A stretch of 15,780 bases of DNA, from positions 1 through 15,780 of the forward strand of contig JBFHKR010000058.1 in the NCBI GenBank assembly GCA_041595255.1. Reading direction: 5' to 3'. Of this stretch, positions 8,801 through 15,780 are shown piece after piece. Within the stretch, counting starts at the first letter, position 1; the number at the start of each line of letters is the position of its first letter. The position numbers and the translations under genes are program-made. The stretch comes from PGYR01 sp041595255. Lineage in GTDB: Bacteria > Bacteroidota > Ignavibacteria > Kapaibacteriales > UBA2268. The notes beneath the pieces are model-generated. The model saw only the letters and a list, made by a program, of their open reading frames with translations. It had not been told where the DNA came from and made no database searches.

Positions 8801-11800
8801 AACTTCGATACCGAAAACATCGAATATCTAGAGATAATGCTTCGTATAGATAATAGAGGTGATAACTCTACTGAGATGTATATAGATTTGGGGCAAATAA
8901 GTGAAGACATAATAGCGAACAACTCATTGAATACTGAAGATGGTATAACAGAGGCTAACCCACTACCTAACAATCGTATAGATGAAGGTGAAGACGTAGG
9001 GATAGATGCTATAAACGATGCTCAAGAAAAAGAAGAATATCCTTTCCCACTTAATCTAGAAGATGACCCTGCTAGGGATAATTATAGTTTTAATTTCGGT
9101 CAGAATAACGAAGATCAGCAAGCTGATGATTTCTTGTATTATAACAATTTTGAGGGCAATTCAACCCAATCAGAACTAGGTCAGTTCCCAGATAAAGAAA
9201 TACTTAATGACAATAATGGGCAAACTATTACTCTAGACAATAGTTATTTTAGATATAAAATAGATGTATCGAACCTAGACCCCAACACAAACCCACAAAT
9301 AGTAGGTGGTAATCAAGCAGCAGGTTGGTACCAATTCCGATTACCGATTAGAAGACCTTCTAGTAGAGTTGGTAATCCGCTTTTCTCCAATGTCCAATAT
9401 ATAAGAGTCTCATTCAAAGGTGGGCCTGCATATATACAGATTGCAGATTGGAAATTAGTTGGTTCGCAATGGCAACGTATAAGTAATTTCCTTGATGTAC
9501 CTGCTAATGATTCAGTAATGTCATTGGCTTTCGTAAATAGATTCGAGAACAAAGGCGCACCTGATTTCTATACTATGCCTCCTGGCGTTAGACCCCCTAG
9601 ACAATTGAACAGTCCAAATAACGAAGATTTGGAACTCAATGAGCAATCTTTGGCTCTCAGAGTAGATAATCTTAACTATGGCGAAGAACGTATGGCAACT
9701 CGTGTTTTCAGGGCGTTAGATTTGTTCTATTATAAAAAATTGAAATTTTTCTTCCATGGTGATGGCTCAATGCCTGGACAAATAGTACCAGGTGTAACTC
9801 CAAAAGGATATGCTTTTATAAGATTTGGAACGGATTCGGCAAACTACTACGAGTATAGAAAACCAATACAACGTGGTTGGACGGATGTACAAATAAACTT
9901 AGAAGAACTTACAGCTATCAAACAAGTTAGGGATTCAACTTTTAAAAGAGAAAGACAAGAATTCCCAGTTCCCGGTGATCCTATAGCAATATTTGCTATC
10001 AAAGGTAATCCAGTACTTACACGTGTATCATTTATAGGCTTAGGTATAGCCAATCCTGAAGAAAGATATCCGAATGAGTTAACAACAACTGTGTGGTATG
10101 ATGAACTAAGGTTGACTTCACCAGAGGCTAGTAGCGATATAGCCGCCATTGCTAGCGCTTCAGTCAAATTAGCTGACTTGGGTACTATAGACGCTTCATT
10201 CAAAACTCAAGAGCCCAATTTCCATAGACTAGAAGAGCGATTCGGTAACCGTATGCAAACGAGCGAATTCACAGTATCTATGCAAGGACAATTGAATAAA
10301 TTTATGCCCAAGAGCTTTAGTGGTATGAATCTACCTATTAACTATAGTCACTCCGAGAGAGTAGAGACTCCCGAATTCCAAGCAAATAACGATGTCAATC
10401 TAGATGTTGCTGCTAATATAGCTAAAGAGAGAGCTATAGATAATGGGTCAACTGAGCAAGAAGCACAGGAGATAGCAGATAATATTATCAAACGCTCTCA
10501 AACTTTAGTAGTAAGAGATAATTGGGGTATGAACGGTGTTAAGTTAGGGCTACCAGTTAGTCATTGGTCAGTCAACGAGACCATCAATAAGTTAGTTTTT
10601 GGCTATAATTATGCTCAAGAATACCAAAGAACACCTGTATATGAAACTCGATTCAATTGGCAATGGAGAGCCGATGTAAGGTATGCTAATAGGATACCAG
10701 AATTGCTTACAGTTTCACCATTAACTTGGATAGATAGTGTACCAGTTATAGATACTTACAGCAAGGCCAAGTTTAACTTCTTACCTAATTCGATTGGATT
10801 TGGATTGGATATGAATAGACAAAGACGTACTGAGCAATCTAGATTTTTAGACTTTGCTAGTCCTGTAGTAAGGGATTTTACAGCTAATAGAACTGTGAAT
10901 TTCTCATGGAAGTTCGTAGAGGGTGGATTCTTAAATCCATTGTTGGATTATAATTTCAATACACGATCAACATTAGTAAAATATGAGTCTGCAGATGATG
11001 GGAGCCAGAGAACAGGTAGTGAACTAGCAAAGAGAATATTTCTTAGTGACGGGGCGTTGATTAATTTTGGTGATGATATAAATCATACTCAAAATGTGAC
11101 GCTCAATTTCACTCCTCAATTGCCTAATATAGTTAGCATTAATAAATTTTTCAAAATAACAGGTCAGTACGTAGTTGACTATCTATGGACTAATCCATTG
11201 CACCCTGACCCTGCTCTTCAGAATATTTCAAAGCAAGCAAACTACAACAGTACTACAAGATTTACAGGCACGCTTAATTTAAAACAACTAGGCGACACTT
11301 GGTTCAAAGTTCAAAAGCCATCAATCACAAGGATAACTCCAGTCGATACAAACCTAACAGTTTTGGACAAAATTGGTAATGTTTTCAAATTTATTTTCTT
11401 AGATTTTGAGACGTTGCGAATGGGTCTTAATCAGACTAACGCATCCGTAAATCCAGGTGTTTATGGAGGAACAGGTATCAATAATGTTTGGGGATTTGGT
11501 GGGAGCACTCTTCAGAACGGACCAAGTTTACCATACCAATTAGGACTCGTAAGTAGTCCACATGGTGGATTCAAAACGGTTTCATCATCTGCTTTCCCAT
11601 TCTTTGGATTTTCTGCCTTTGACGGATTACGTCCACCTAATGGTATTATGCAAGATAACTTTACACAATCTACTTCATTCGACATATCGACTTCTAGACC
11701 CCTATGGGAAGGAGCTCAACTTGATTTGAAATGGAACTCTACGGTTGCTTACAATAGAAATGAGACAGTATTGACGGACAACAATGGTGTACCTACTTAT

Positions 11801-12712
11801 ACTAACGTTATAGCCATGCGCTCATTTAGTCGATCTTATATGTCTTTCCCTACTATATTTGGATTCAATCCTTTTGGTAATACTATCGACAACGTAGTAG
11901 ATGAGTATAATATTAGAGCGACTGCTATAGAAAACAGTGGTATTTCTGAACTAGAACAAAACAGAGAAAAGCAACGAGCACTTTCAGAGTCATTTTTCGA
12001 AAAATTAGAAGCATTCAGTATAAGTAGTGGAGCCGCTCGTAAATTCTTACCAGCTCCTAACTATGGTATTACTTGGGAAGGTCTCGAAAAGTGGGGAGTT
12101 TGGGACACTTATGTTAAAAAAGTAAGATTGGAACATAGATATAGCTCTATATATGATGAAAGTATAAAAATCACTGATAAGGGTGAAGCATACGAAAATC
12201 AAATGGTTCAATACGGTTTCCAACCTATGCTTGGGGTTACCTGGACTTTCGATGAAGAGAAATTGGATGGGCAATTAACAGCTAATCTGAGATGGAACGC
12301 AACTACTAATTTCAATCTCAATTCTTCGAGCAGAAGTATAATACAAAAGACAAGTACTAATGAGATAAGTGCACAAGCTAATTATACTATGAAGAGTTTG
12401 GAGTGGGAGTTTTTAGGGTTAAATCTGAAAAACAATATAGAGTATAGCTTCCTATTCTCAATCAAAGATAACTCGCGAGCTACTTTCGATGTATCAGACG
12501 AAGCTAGTTTACAGGATAATGATGGTCGTGAACTACAAGGTGATACTCAGATAACAATTGAACCACGTATTCGCTATTCTATCAGTAACAGAGTAACCGC
12601 ATCATTCTTCTTCCGATATGATGCAACTATAACAGCTGGTGCAGCCAACCCTGGTTTCAGTACAACCCAAGTCGGATTAGACTTGCGTATATCACTAGCG
12701 GGCGGTAGATAA
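5867..12712 (+). CDS. sprA: SprA/Sov, outer-membrane translocon of the type IX secretion system
   Basis: SprA (Sov in Porphyromonas) is the giant single-chain beta-barrel through which T9SS cargo crosses the outer membrane; in gliding species it also exports adhesins. The predicted protein has 2281 residues, slightly shorter than the better-known homologues (about 2400-2500). It starts with a signal peptide (hydrophobic core HILIVSMLFVLLG, possible cleavage near PSFA/GGG). Family landmarks seen in order: IPIPPNPLMGIFGKP near residue 196; two related beta-domain stretches of the 'D...GTLT(I/L)' type (about 456-485 and 685-730, including RVFLDGRQLREFQDYVV); a DNFEGG motif at about 849; an acidic loop with IDEGEDVGID near 1038-1047; a second NFEG near 1100; VWYDELRLTSPE near 1408; and a C-terminus of barrel strands ending LDLRISLAGGR. 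The whole chain contains no cysteine. The frame is unbroken, so the gene appears functional. No other T9SS component gene lies nearby, which is usual for sprA. A LamG lipoprotein follows 167 bases downstream. Confidence 0.96.
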   Translation: MRNKIFKHILIVSMLFVLLGPKTESSTPSFAGGGNSVHSYNPLSIFTALMPLNLYMFYFQPDYESLEINQGIFKEDSVASYKSPFFDYNGYYRQKYGQNNFGLDDTLSGYSYTSEIDSASNTVKASERIDDVEISSGINMSIDDYLNYRKKVITEQVWDSLLTRYDIKKAMSSRDLARLMADATGISIPIPPNPLMGIFGKPQININVNGEVNLRLGWRWDSQNLGTVSAFGQTQSTPIFSQDIRVNVSGGIGDKLKLSTDWNTSRNNFGNDNQFKVGYEGYEDDIIKLVEFGNVNLPLNSQLINGGQTLFGIRSDYQFGPLYLKTIFAQRRGEKKFVNVQGGSNKTPFQVRPPDFSRNHFFLDNSYKAVYKDYWSSPKPVIPQSANVGRVKDIEVWESTNTVTSPQVSEVIAYANIIPETNPLNFINNPALNNPNVAIQTGIVERGRFQKLDTNQFAIDRNLGTLTIKNLREDRKYAVAYITEGVTPSADDDLYHGAFSNSVGVKDTLILKLVSVPNMQPGFDTLWSRQMKNIYSIGSTNVNLDETTINLWYINQDNDSTDVLPNAPDKLVTILGVDRTNTSGLAQPDGEFDKTAGSPFFNQRTGEITFPSVEPFRDGLRDYFEKQGSPALADQYIFSDIYDTVRVVAERNTARNRFIIAGEVSGRAAGKISLGAFNLAPGSVRVFLDGRQLREFQDYVVDYFSGTLTLRNPSASAPGANLKVEYEQQDVFQIATKTLAGIRGDYLLYDGRRATATLGFTFMHYNLAAINDRVQLGNEPIANSIFGLDGRLEWDTPWLTKALDFLPFYETKAASSMSVGGEMAIIFPTPNKKESTAASDNGEAAVDLDNFEGGERSISLGLNPSQWQFSSAPLDSSIALTGPDRNLYRGRLSWFKYFIPRIPVREIYPDQQTTVGNNNLSPLELFYNPEFRGIYNRNPEYLDSLNPEYNPADRFLDKDGNRNRVWGGMQRLLSSFNTNFDTENIEYLEIMLRIDNRGDNSTEMYIDLGQISEDIIANNSLNTEDGITEANPLPNNRIDEGEDVGIDAINDAQEKEEYPFPLNLEDDPARDNYSFNFGQNNEDQQADDFLYYNNFEGNSTQSELGQFPDKEILNDNNGQTITLDNSYFRYKIDVSNLDPNTNPQIVGGNQAAGWYQFRLPIRRPSSRVGNPLFSNVQYIRVSFKGGPAYIQIADWKLVGSQWQRISNFLDVPANDSVMSLAFVNRFENKGAPDFYTMPPGVRPPRQLNSPNNEDLELNEQSLALRVDNLNYGEERMATRVFRALDLFYYKKLKFFFHGDGSMPGQIVPGVTPKGYAFIRFGTDSANYYEYRKPIQRGWTDVQINLEELTAIKQVRDSTFKRERQEFPVPGDPIAIFAIKGNPVLTRVSFIGLGIANPEERYPNELTTTVWYDELRLTSPEASSDIAAIASASVKLADLGTIDASFKTQEPNFHRLEERFGNRMQTSEFTVSMQGQLNKFMPKSFSGMNLPINYSHSERVETPEFQANNDVNLDVAANIAKERAIDNGSTEQEAQEIADNIIKRSQTLVVRDNWGMNGVKLGLPVSHWSVNETINKLVFGYNYAQEYQRTPVYETRFNWQWRADVRYANRIPELLTVSPLTWIDSVPVIDTYSKAKFNFLPNSIGFGLDMNRQRRTEQSRFLDFASPVVRDFTANRTVNFSWKFVEGGFLNPLLDYNFNTRSTLVKYESADDGSQRTGSELAKRIFLSDGALINFGDDINHTQNVTLNFTPQLPNIVSINKFFKITGQYVVDYLWTNPLHPDPALQNISKQANYNSTTRFTGTLNLKQLGDTWFKVQKPSITRITPVDTNLTVLDKIGNVFKFIFLDFETLRMGLNQTNASVNPGVYGGTGINNVWGFGGSTLQNGPSLPYQLGLVSSPHGGFKTVSSSAFPFFGFSAFDGLRPPNGIMQDNFTQSTSFDISTSRPLWEGAQLDLKWNSTVAYNRNETVLTDNNGVPTYTNVIAMRSFSRSYMSFPTIFGFNPFGNTIDNVVDEYNIRATAIENSGISELEQNREKQRALSESFFEKLEAFSISSGAARKFLPAPNYGITWEGLEKWGVWDTYVKKVRLEHRYSSIYDESIKITDKGEAYENQMVQYGFQPMLGVTWTFDEEKLDGQLTANLRWNATTNFNLNSSSRSIIQKTSTNEISAQANYTMKSLEWEFLGLNLKNNIEYSFLFSIKDNSRATFDVSDEASLQDNDGRELQGDTQITIEPRIRYSISNRVTASFFFRYDATITAGAANPGFSTTQVGLDLRISLAGGR

Positions 12713-12799
12713 TCTTTCTGTAAACTTTTGTGAAAACAATTACACACTTTAATCCCTGCTCCTATCAGATATCTAATATATTCTCGAAAACCCTCATTT

Positions 12800-12835
12800 A
12801 TATGTATCTCTGTATGTAACAGAATGAATACATAT
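12800..12835. repeat. Nested inverted repeat between sprA and the LamG lipoprotein gene
   Basis: Outer arms ATATGTAT (12800-12807) and ATACATAT (12828-12835) are perfect complements. Inside them TCTGT (12809-12813) pairs with ACAGA (12819-12823) around a 5-base loop. The combined structure is 8 plus 5 base pairs with a small asymmetric internal loop. No T tract follows directly, so it is not a standard terminator. It may be an operator, an mRNA-processing or stability hairpin, or chance in AT-rich DNA. No conventional terminator for sprA was found in this gap. Confidence 0.45.
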
Positions 12836-12879
12836 CGGTTATTTTATTATTAATTTTTCCCATTATTTTAGGAGTTTTT

Positions 12880-13626
12880 ATGAAATATTATATAATTGTT
12901 TTGTCTGCATTTTTACTATTCTCTTGCAAGGAAAGTAAAGACGTAGCTGCACCAGCGGCGAAGATATGTATACCAGAGTCTATAGAAGGTTCTCTGATAG
13001 CATATTATCCATTTATCGATGGTAGTCTAGAAGATCAGAAGAGCACAAATGATTTGACAAACACTAACAATGCTGAAATGACTGAGGGCAGAGACGGAGG
13101 AACTAATTGTGCATATAAATTCAATAGCTCTACTCCAAATTACCTCTTCATGGAAGATCCTACTTTTCTTAATGATTTGAGGAAATACTCTATTTCATTA
13201 TGGTATAAACATTCGATTACTAACGACGGTAGTTACGAAGTGCTTATTAGCAGGGGAGACGAAAATAACCCTACCCCTTCTGCAAATAGGATACTATCAC
13301 TTGGGATCTATGATCTAAACAAAGCTACTTTCTTTAATAACTTCAATTCTGTTTGGGATAATACCAATAACAACTCACTAGATCAATGGTATCATGTAGT
13401 AGCAACTTGCAATTTTGATACTAAGACTATGACGCTTTATCAAAATGGAGTTCAAATGGATCAGAAAGTAAGTATAACACAAGAAGTGATAAGTCCTGTG
13501 AATATGGGCGATTTGATAATAGGTAAGTTTTTTAACGGAGCTATTGATGATATAGCTATATTCAACAAAGAGCTAACCGCCACAGAAGTTCTTGAACTTT
13601 ATAATATAGAGTCATGTTGCGATTAA
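12880..13626 (+). CDS. LamG / concanavalin A-like domain lipoprotein
   Basis: This 248-residue protein begins MKYYIIVLSAFLLFSCKESKD. The LFS-Cys lipobox places the lipidated cysteine at residue 16. The charged residues right after it (Lys-Glu-Ser-Lys-Asp) resemble the kind of export signal reported for surface-exposed Bacteroidota lipoproteins, but this is only suggestive. From about residue 38 it has the hallmarks of a LamG/concanavalin A-like jelly-roll domain: LIAYYPFIDGSLEDQ at the start, YSISLWYKH, DQWYHVVATCNFDTKTMTLY, then GAIDDIAIFNKELTATEV near the C-terminus. Such domains bind carbohydrate or protein ligands at the cell surface; no catalytic residues are evident. AGGAG five bases before the ATG supports the start. 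It lies 167 bases after sprA and ends in a strong terminator, so it may be co-transcribed with sprA or have its own promoter. Ligand unknown. Confidence 0.88.
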   Translation: MKYYIIVLSAFLLFSCKESKDVAAPAAKICIPESIEGSLIAYYPFIDGSLEDQKSTNDLTNTNNAEMTEGRDGGTNCAYKFNSSTPNYLFMEDPTFLNDLRKYSISLWYKHSITNDGSYEVLISRGDENNPTPSANRILSLGIYDLNKATFFNNFNSVWDNTNNNSLDQWYHVVATCNFDTKTMTLYQNGVQMDQKVSITQEVISPVNMGDLIIGKFFNGAIDDIAIFNKELTATEVLELYNIESCCD

Positions 13627-13654
13627 TAGAAAAAACGAAAAGACAATAAATAGC

Positions 13655-13682
13655 AAAGCCAGCAATCGCTGGCTTTTTTTTT
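13655..13682 (+). terminator. Rho-independent terminator after the LamG lipoprotein gene
   Basis: A perfect 9-base-pair stem (AAAGCCAGC / GCTGGCTTT) with an AATC loop runs into nine T. It lies about 28 bases after the stop codon and ends the sprA/LamG strip before the citrate synthase gene. Confidence 0.95.
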
Positions 13683-13890
13683 AAATTTCAGAAATATGCA
13701 ATAATCTGATTTTGTGATAAAAAAGTATGAAGTAGTCACAAAAAATTCAAATAAAATAAAAAGAAATGAACAAATTATTCGTAATCAATTTTGAAATTTA
13801 TTAAGTTGTAAGACTTTTTAGTTACAAGTATTAAAGTAAAGTGTTCGCCCCAAATTCGAAATTAAAATTAATCAAAATTTAAGGTAATAT
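13683..13890 (+). promoter_or_regulatory. Leader and presumed promoter region of the citrate synthase gene
   Basis: This gap lies between a terminator and the start of gltA, so it must hold the gltA promoter. It contains two perfect inverted repeats: TTTTGTGA (13710-13717) with TCACAAAA (13736-13743), 18 bases apart, and TTGTAA (13806-13811) with TTACAA (13822-13827), 10 bases apart. AAGG lies 6 bases before the ATG. I could not find a clear -33/-7 promoter pair. Confidence 0.45.
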
Positions 13891-15165
13891 ATGTCATTAT
13901 TGAAACAAAAATTAGCTGGTATTCTTCCAGACCAAATCAAAGATATAAAAGAGTTTGTAGCTGCAAACGGAGATAAAAAAGTATCTGAAGTTACTCTTGC
14001 GCAAGCTTACGGAGGTATCCGTGGTGTAAAAGCATTGATATGCGACACATCTGAAGTACCACCGGACAAAGGTCTTATCATAAGAGGAAAAGAGCTAGGT
14101 GAAATAACTGACAAACTACCTGAAGAAATCCTTTGGTTACTACTTACTGGTGAATTACCAAACAAAGAAGAACTTGCTGATTTGCAAGCTGATTTGCAAA
14201 GTCGTCAAGATGTACCAACTTATGTGTGGAATATCCTTAACGAAATGCCTTCTGACTCACACCCTATGGCTATGTTCAACACAGCTATTTTGGTTATGCA
14301 AAGAGAATCGAAATTCGCTAAGAATTATAATGACATTACAAAAGCTGAGTATTGGGAATATACACTAGAAGATTCACTTGACATCATCGCTAAGTTACCA
14401 GCTATCGCTGCATTTATATACAGAAAGAGATTTGACAAAGGGCCAAGAATAGAATCAAAAGCTGGTGCTGACCTAGGTGAGAACTATGCTCACATGCTTG
14501 GTCTGAACGATGACAAAGGCGCTTTTGCGAATTTGATGAGATTGTATTTAACATTGCATTCGGATCACGAAGGCGGAAATGTATCTGCATTCTCTGCTGC
14601 TACAGTTAACTCTGCACTTTCTGATATGTATTACTCACTAACTGCAGGACTGAACGGATTGGCTGGCCCATTACACGGATTAGCTAACCAAGAATGTCTA
14701 AAGTGGGTGTTAGAGACTATGGAGAAATTCGGTGGTACTCCAACTGATGAACAAATCGAGAAATACACTTGGGAAACACTAGATGCTGGTAAAGTAATAC
14801 CGGGTTACGGTCATGCTGTACTTAGAGTAACTGACCCTCGTTTCACAGCATTCCATGCTTTCGGGTTGGAAAATTGCTCAAACGATCCTGTATTCCAAAC
14901 AGTTGACAGAGTATTCAGAGTAGTTCCTAAAGTATTAGACCAAGTAGAAAAGATCAGTAACCCATGGCCAAACGTTGATGCTGGTTCTGGTTCATTATTA
15001 TACCACTTTGGATTAAAAGAGTTTGAATACTACACAGTATTATTCTCAGTTTCTCGTGCTATCGGCATTTGTTCACAATCAGTGATTGCTAGAGCATACG
15101 GATTGCCTATAACAAGACCAAAATCATTACCTACAGCTAAATTCAAGCAATTAGTTAACGGTTAA
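13891..15165 (+). CDS. gltA: Citrate synthase, mitochondrial/eukaryote-like type (EC 2.3.3.1)
   Basis: The enzyme condenses oxaloacetate with acetyl-CoA to citrate, the entry step of the TCA cycle, in the cytoplasm. The 424-residue protein follows animal mitochondrial citrate synthase far more closely than E. coli GltA. Shared blocks include LMRLYLTLHSDHEGGNVSA, NGLAGPLHGLANQE, VIPGYGHAVLR, NPWPNVDAGSG, YYTVLFSVSRA and RPKS. The catalytic triad is complete at His262, His308 and Asp363, each exactly 12 residues before His274, His320 and Asp375 of the pig enzyme, and substrate-binding His226 lies in HSDHEGGN. The protein lacks the N-terminal beta domain found in NADH-regulated hexameric GltA, so a dimeric enzyme without NADH inhibition is inferred. 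There is no targeting peptide; it begins directly with MSLLKQKLAG. It is followed by its own terminator and then by malate dehydrogenase, the preceding step of the cycle. Confidence 0.96.
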   Translation: MSLLKQKLAGILPDQIKDIKEFVAANGDKKVSEVTLAQAYGGIRGVKALICDTSEVPPDKGLIIRGKELGEITDKLPEEILWLLLTGELPNKEELADLQADLQSRQDVPTYVWNILNEMPSDSHPMAMFNTAILVMQRESKFAKNYNDITKAEYWEYTLEDSLDIIAKLPAIAAFIYRKRFDKGPRIESKAGADLGENYAHMLGLNDDKGAFANLMRLYLTLHSDHEGGNVSAFSAATVNSALSDMYYSLTAGLNGLAGPLHGLANQECLKWVLETMEKFGGTPTDEQIEKYTWETLDAGKVIPGYGHAVLRVTDPRFTAFHAFGLENCSNDPVFQTVDRVFRVVPKVLDQVEKISNPWPNVDAGSGSLLYHFGLKEFEYYTVLFSVSRAIGICSQSVIARAYGLPITRPKSLPTAKFKQLVNG

Positions 15166-15187
15166 TCAAACTAGATTAGAAAAATAC

Positions 15188-15216
15188 AAAAGCGGTTTTA
15201 AAAGCCGCTTTTTTTT
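15188..15216 (+). terminator. Rho-independent terminator of gltA
   Basis: AAAGCGG (15189-15195) pairs with CCGCTTT (15205-15211), and the loop contains the self-complementary TTTTAAAA. A run of eight T ends the structure. It begins about 22 bases after the gltA stop, so mdh, whose ATG is 59 bases further on, probably has its own promoter or depends on partial read-through. Confidence 0.92.
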
Positions 15217-15275
15217 GAAAATTACATTATTTATAAAAACAAATTATCCCCTTATAAAAAGATTGGAGTCATAAA

Positions 15276-15780
15276 ATGAAAGTAACAGTAGTAGGAGCAG
15301 GTGCTGTAGGTGCAAGTTGCGCTGAGTACATCGCAATCAAAAATTTCGCTTCGGAAGTAGTATTAGTAGATATCAAAGAAGGCTTTGCAGAAGGTAAGGC
15401 AATGGATTTGATGCAAACAGCATCTTTAAACGGATTTGATACTAAGATAACTGGTAGCACTAACGATTATTCGAAAACAGCAGGCAGCGATGTAGCTGTT
15501 ATCACAAGCGGTATCCCGCGTAAGCCGGGTATGACTAGAGAAGAACTAATCGGTATCAACGCTGGTATAGTTAAATCTGTGAGCGAAAACCTAATCAAAG
15601 AATCTCCGAATGTTATTATCATAGTAGTTAGTAATCCTATGGATACTATGACTTACTTAGTACACAAAGCGACTGGATTACCGAAGAATAGAATCATCGG
15701 TATGGGTGGTGCTCTTGATAGTGCTAGATTCAAATACAGATTAAGCGAAGCATTAGATTGCCCAGCATCTGACGTAGAAG
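15276..15780 (+). CDS. mdh: Malate dehydrogenase, NAD-dependent, LDH-like type (C-terminus beyond window)
   Basis: MDH interconverts malate and oxaloacetate with NAD in the TCA cycle. I read 168 codons from the ATG at 15276 to the right edge; about 140-150 more are expected. The Rossmann nucleotide-binding loop GAGAVG is at residues 7-12, and Asp32 at the end of the second strand (VVLVDI) indicates NAD rather than NADP. The substrate loop PRKPGMTR (81-88) has Arg82, the residue that marks malate instead of lactate dehydrogenases, plus Arg88. Asn120 (VVSNPMD) and the Asp148/Arg151 pair (LDSARFK) are present. The catalytic histidine lies beyond the edge. The family is the LDH-like MDH group common in Bacteroidota, Chlorobi and Chloroflexi. 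GGAG (15265-15268), 7 bases before the ATG, supports the start. It is next to citrate synthase, which uses its product. Confidence 0.95.
   Translation, partial: MKVTVVGAGAVGASCAEYIAIKNFASEVVLVDIKEGFAEGKAMDLMQTASLNGFDTKITGSTNDYSKTAGSDVAVITSGIPRKPGMTREELIGINAGIVKSVSENLIKESPNVIIIVVSNPMDTMTYLVHKATGLPKNRIIGMGGALDSARFKYRLSEALDCPASDVE

Noticed and set aside
9847..10203. Minus-strand 118-codon open frame inside sprA, and similar ones at 6307-6630 and 8644-8973
   Set aside because: They lie fully within the conserved SprA coding sequence, with no signal peptide, domain or ribosome-binding site of their own.
13714..13740. CRP-like TGTGA...TCACA site upstream of gltA
   Set aside because: CRP sites have a 6-base spacer; here it is 18. 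I keep it only as an inverted repeat.
1..15780. CRISPR arrays, tRNA genes, insertion sequences or prophage
   Set aside because: No direct-repeat arrays, cloverleaf-like sequences, transposases or phage genes were seen, and the intergenic gaps are all under 300 bases.

Overview
The window looks like a piece of an AT-rich chromosome from the Bacteroidota or a close FCB-group relative. Three things support this. A full-length SprA/Sov homologue, the outer-membrane translocon of the type IX secretion system (T9SS), fills the centre. A secreted protein at the left edge carries the start of a T9SS type A C-terminal sorting domain. Two further genes encode short lipoproteins with clear lipoboxes. 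Shine-Dalgarno-like AGGAG/GGAG sequences precede only some genes (dps, the LamG lipoprotein, mdh) and are absent before others (sprA, the TSUP gene), which fits the mixed initiation seen in this group. The exact phylum cannot be fixed from this window alone.

Layout: every gene left of about 5.6 kb is on the minus strand and every gene right of 5.87 kb is on the plus strand, diverging from a 276-base intergenic region. Leftward from that point come dps (ferritin-like DNA-protection protein, followed by an intrinsic terminator), a TSUP/TauE-SafE-type membrane permease, sppA (two-domain S49 signal peptide peptidase, with its own strong terminator), then a small lipoprotein 45 bases ahead of a WD40/beta-propeller T9SS cargo that runs off the left edge. 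Rightward come sprA (6.8 kb), a LamG/concanavalin-like lipoprotein with a strong terminator, a citrate synthase of the mitochondrial (eukaryote-like) type with a terminator, and the first 168 codons of an LDH-like malate dehydrogenase that runs off the right edge.

Functional reading: three themes are visible. Envelope biogenesis and secretion is represented by SprA, SppA, the T9SS cargo and the two lipoproteins. TCA-cycle metabolism is represented by citrate synthase next to malate dehydrogenase, which catalyse consecutive steps: malate to oxaloacetate, then oxaloacetate plus acetyl-CoA to citrate. Stress and transport are represented by Dps and the TSUP permease. Terminators cut the strip into several transcription units, so most neighbours are probably not co-regulated. 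The likeliest co-transcribed pair is the lipoprotein and the T9SS cargo at the left; sprA with the LamG lipoprotein is possible.

No tRNA, rRNA, insertion sequence, CRISPR array or phage gene was seen, and no intergenic gap exceeds 300 bases. I do not see a clearly undescribed multi-gene system. The observations most worth following up are the mitochondrial-type citrate synthase, the T9SS cargo/lipoprotein pair, the cysteine-free SprA, and several inverted repeats in the gaps.
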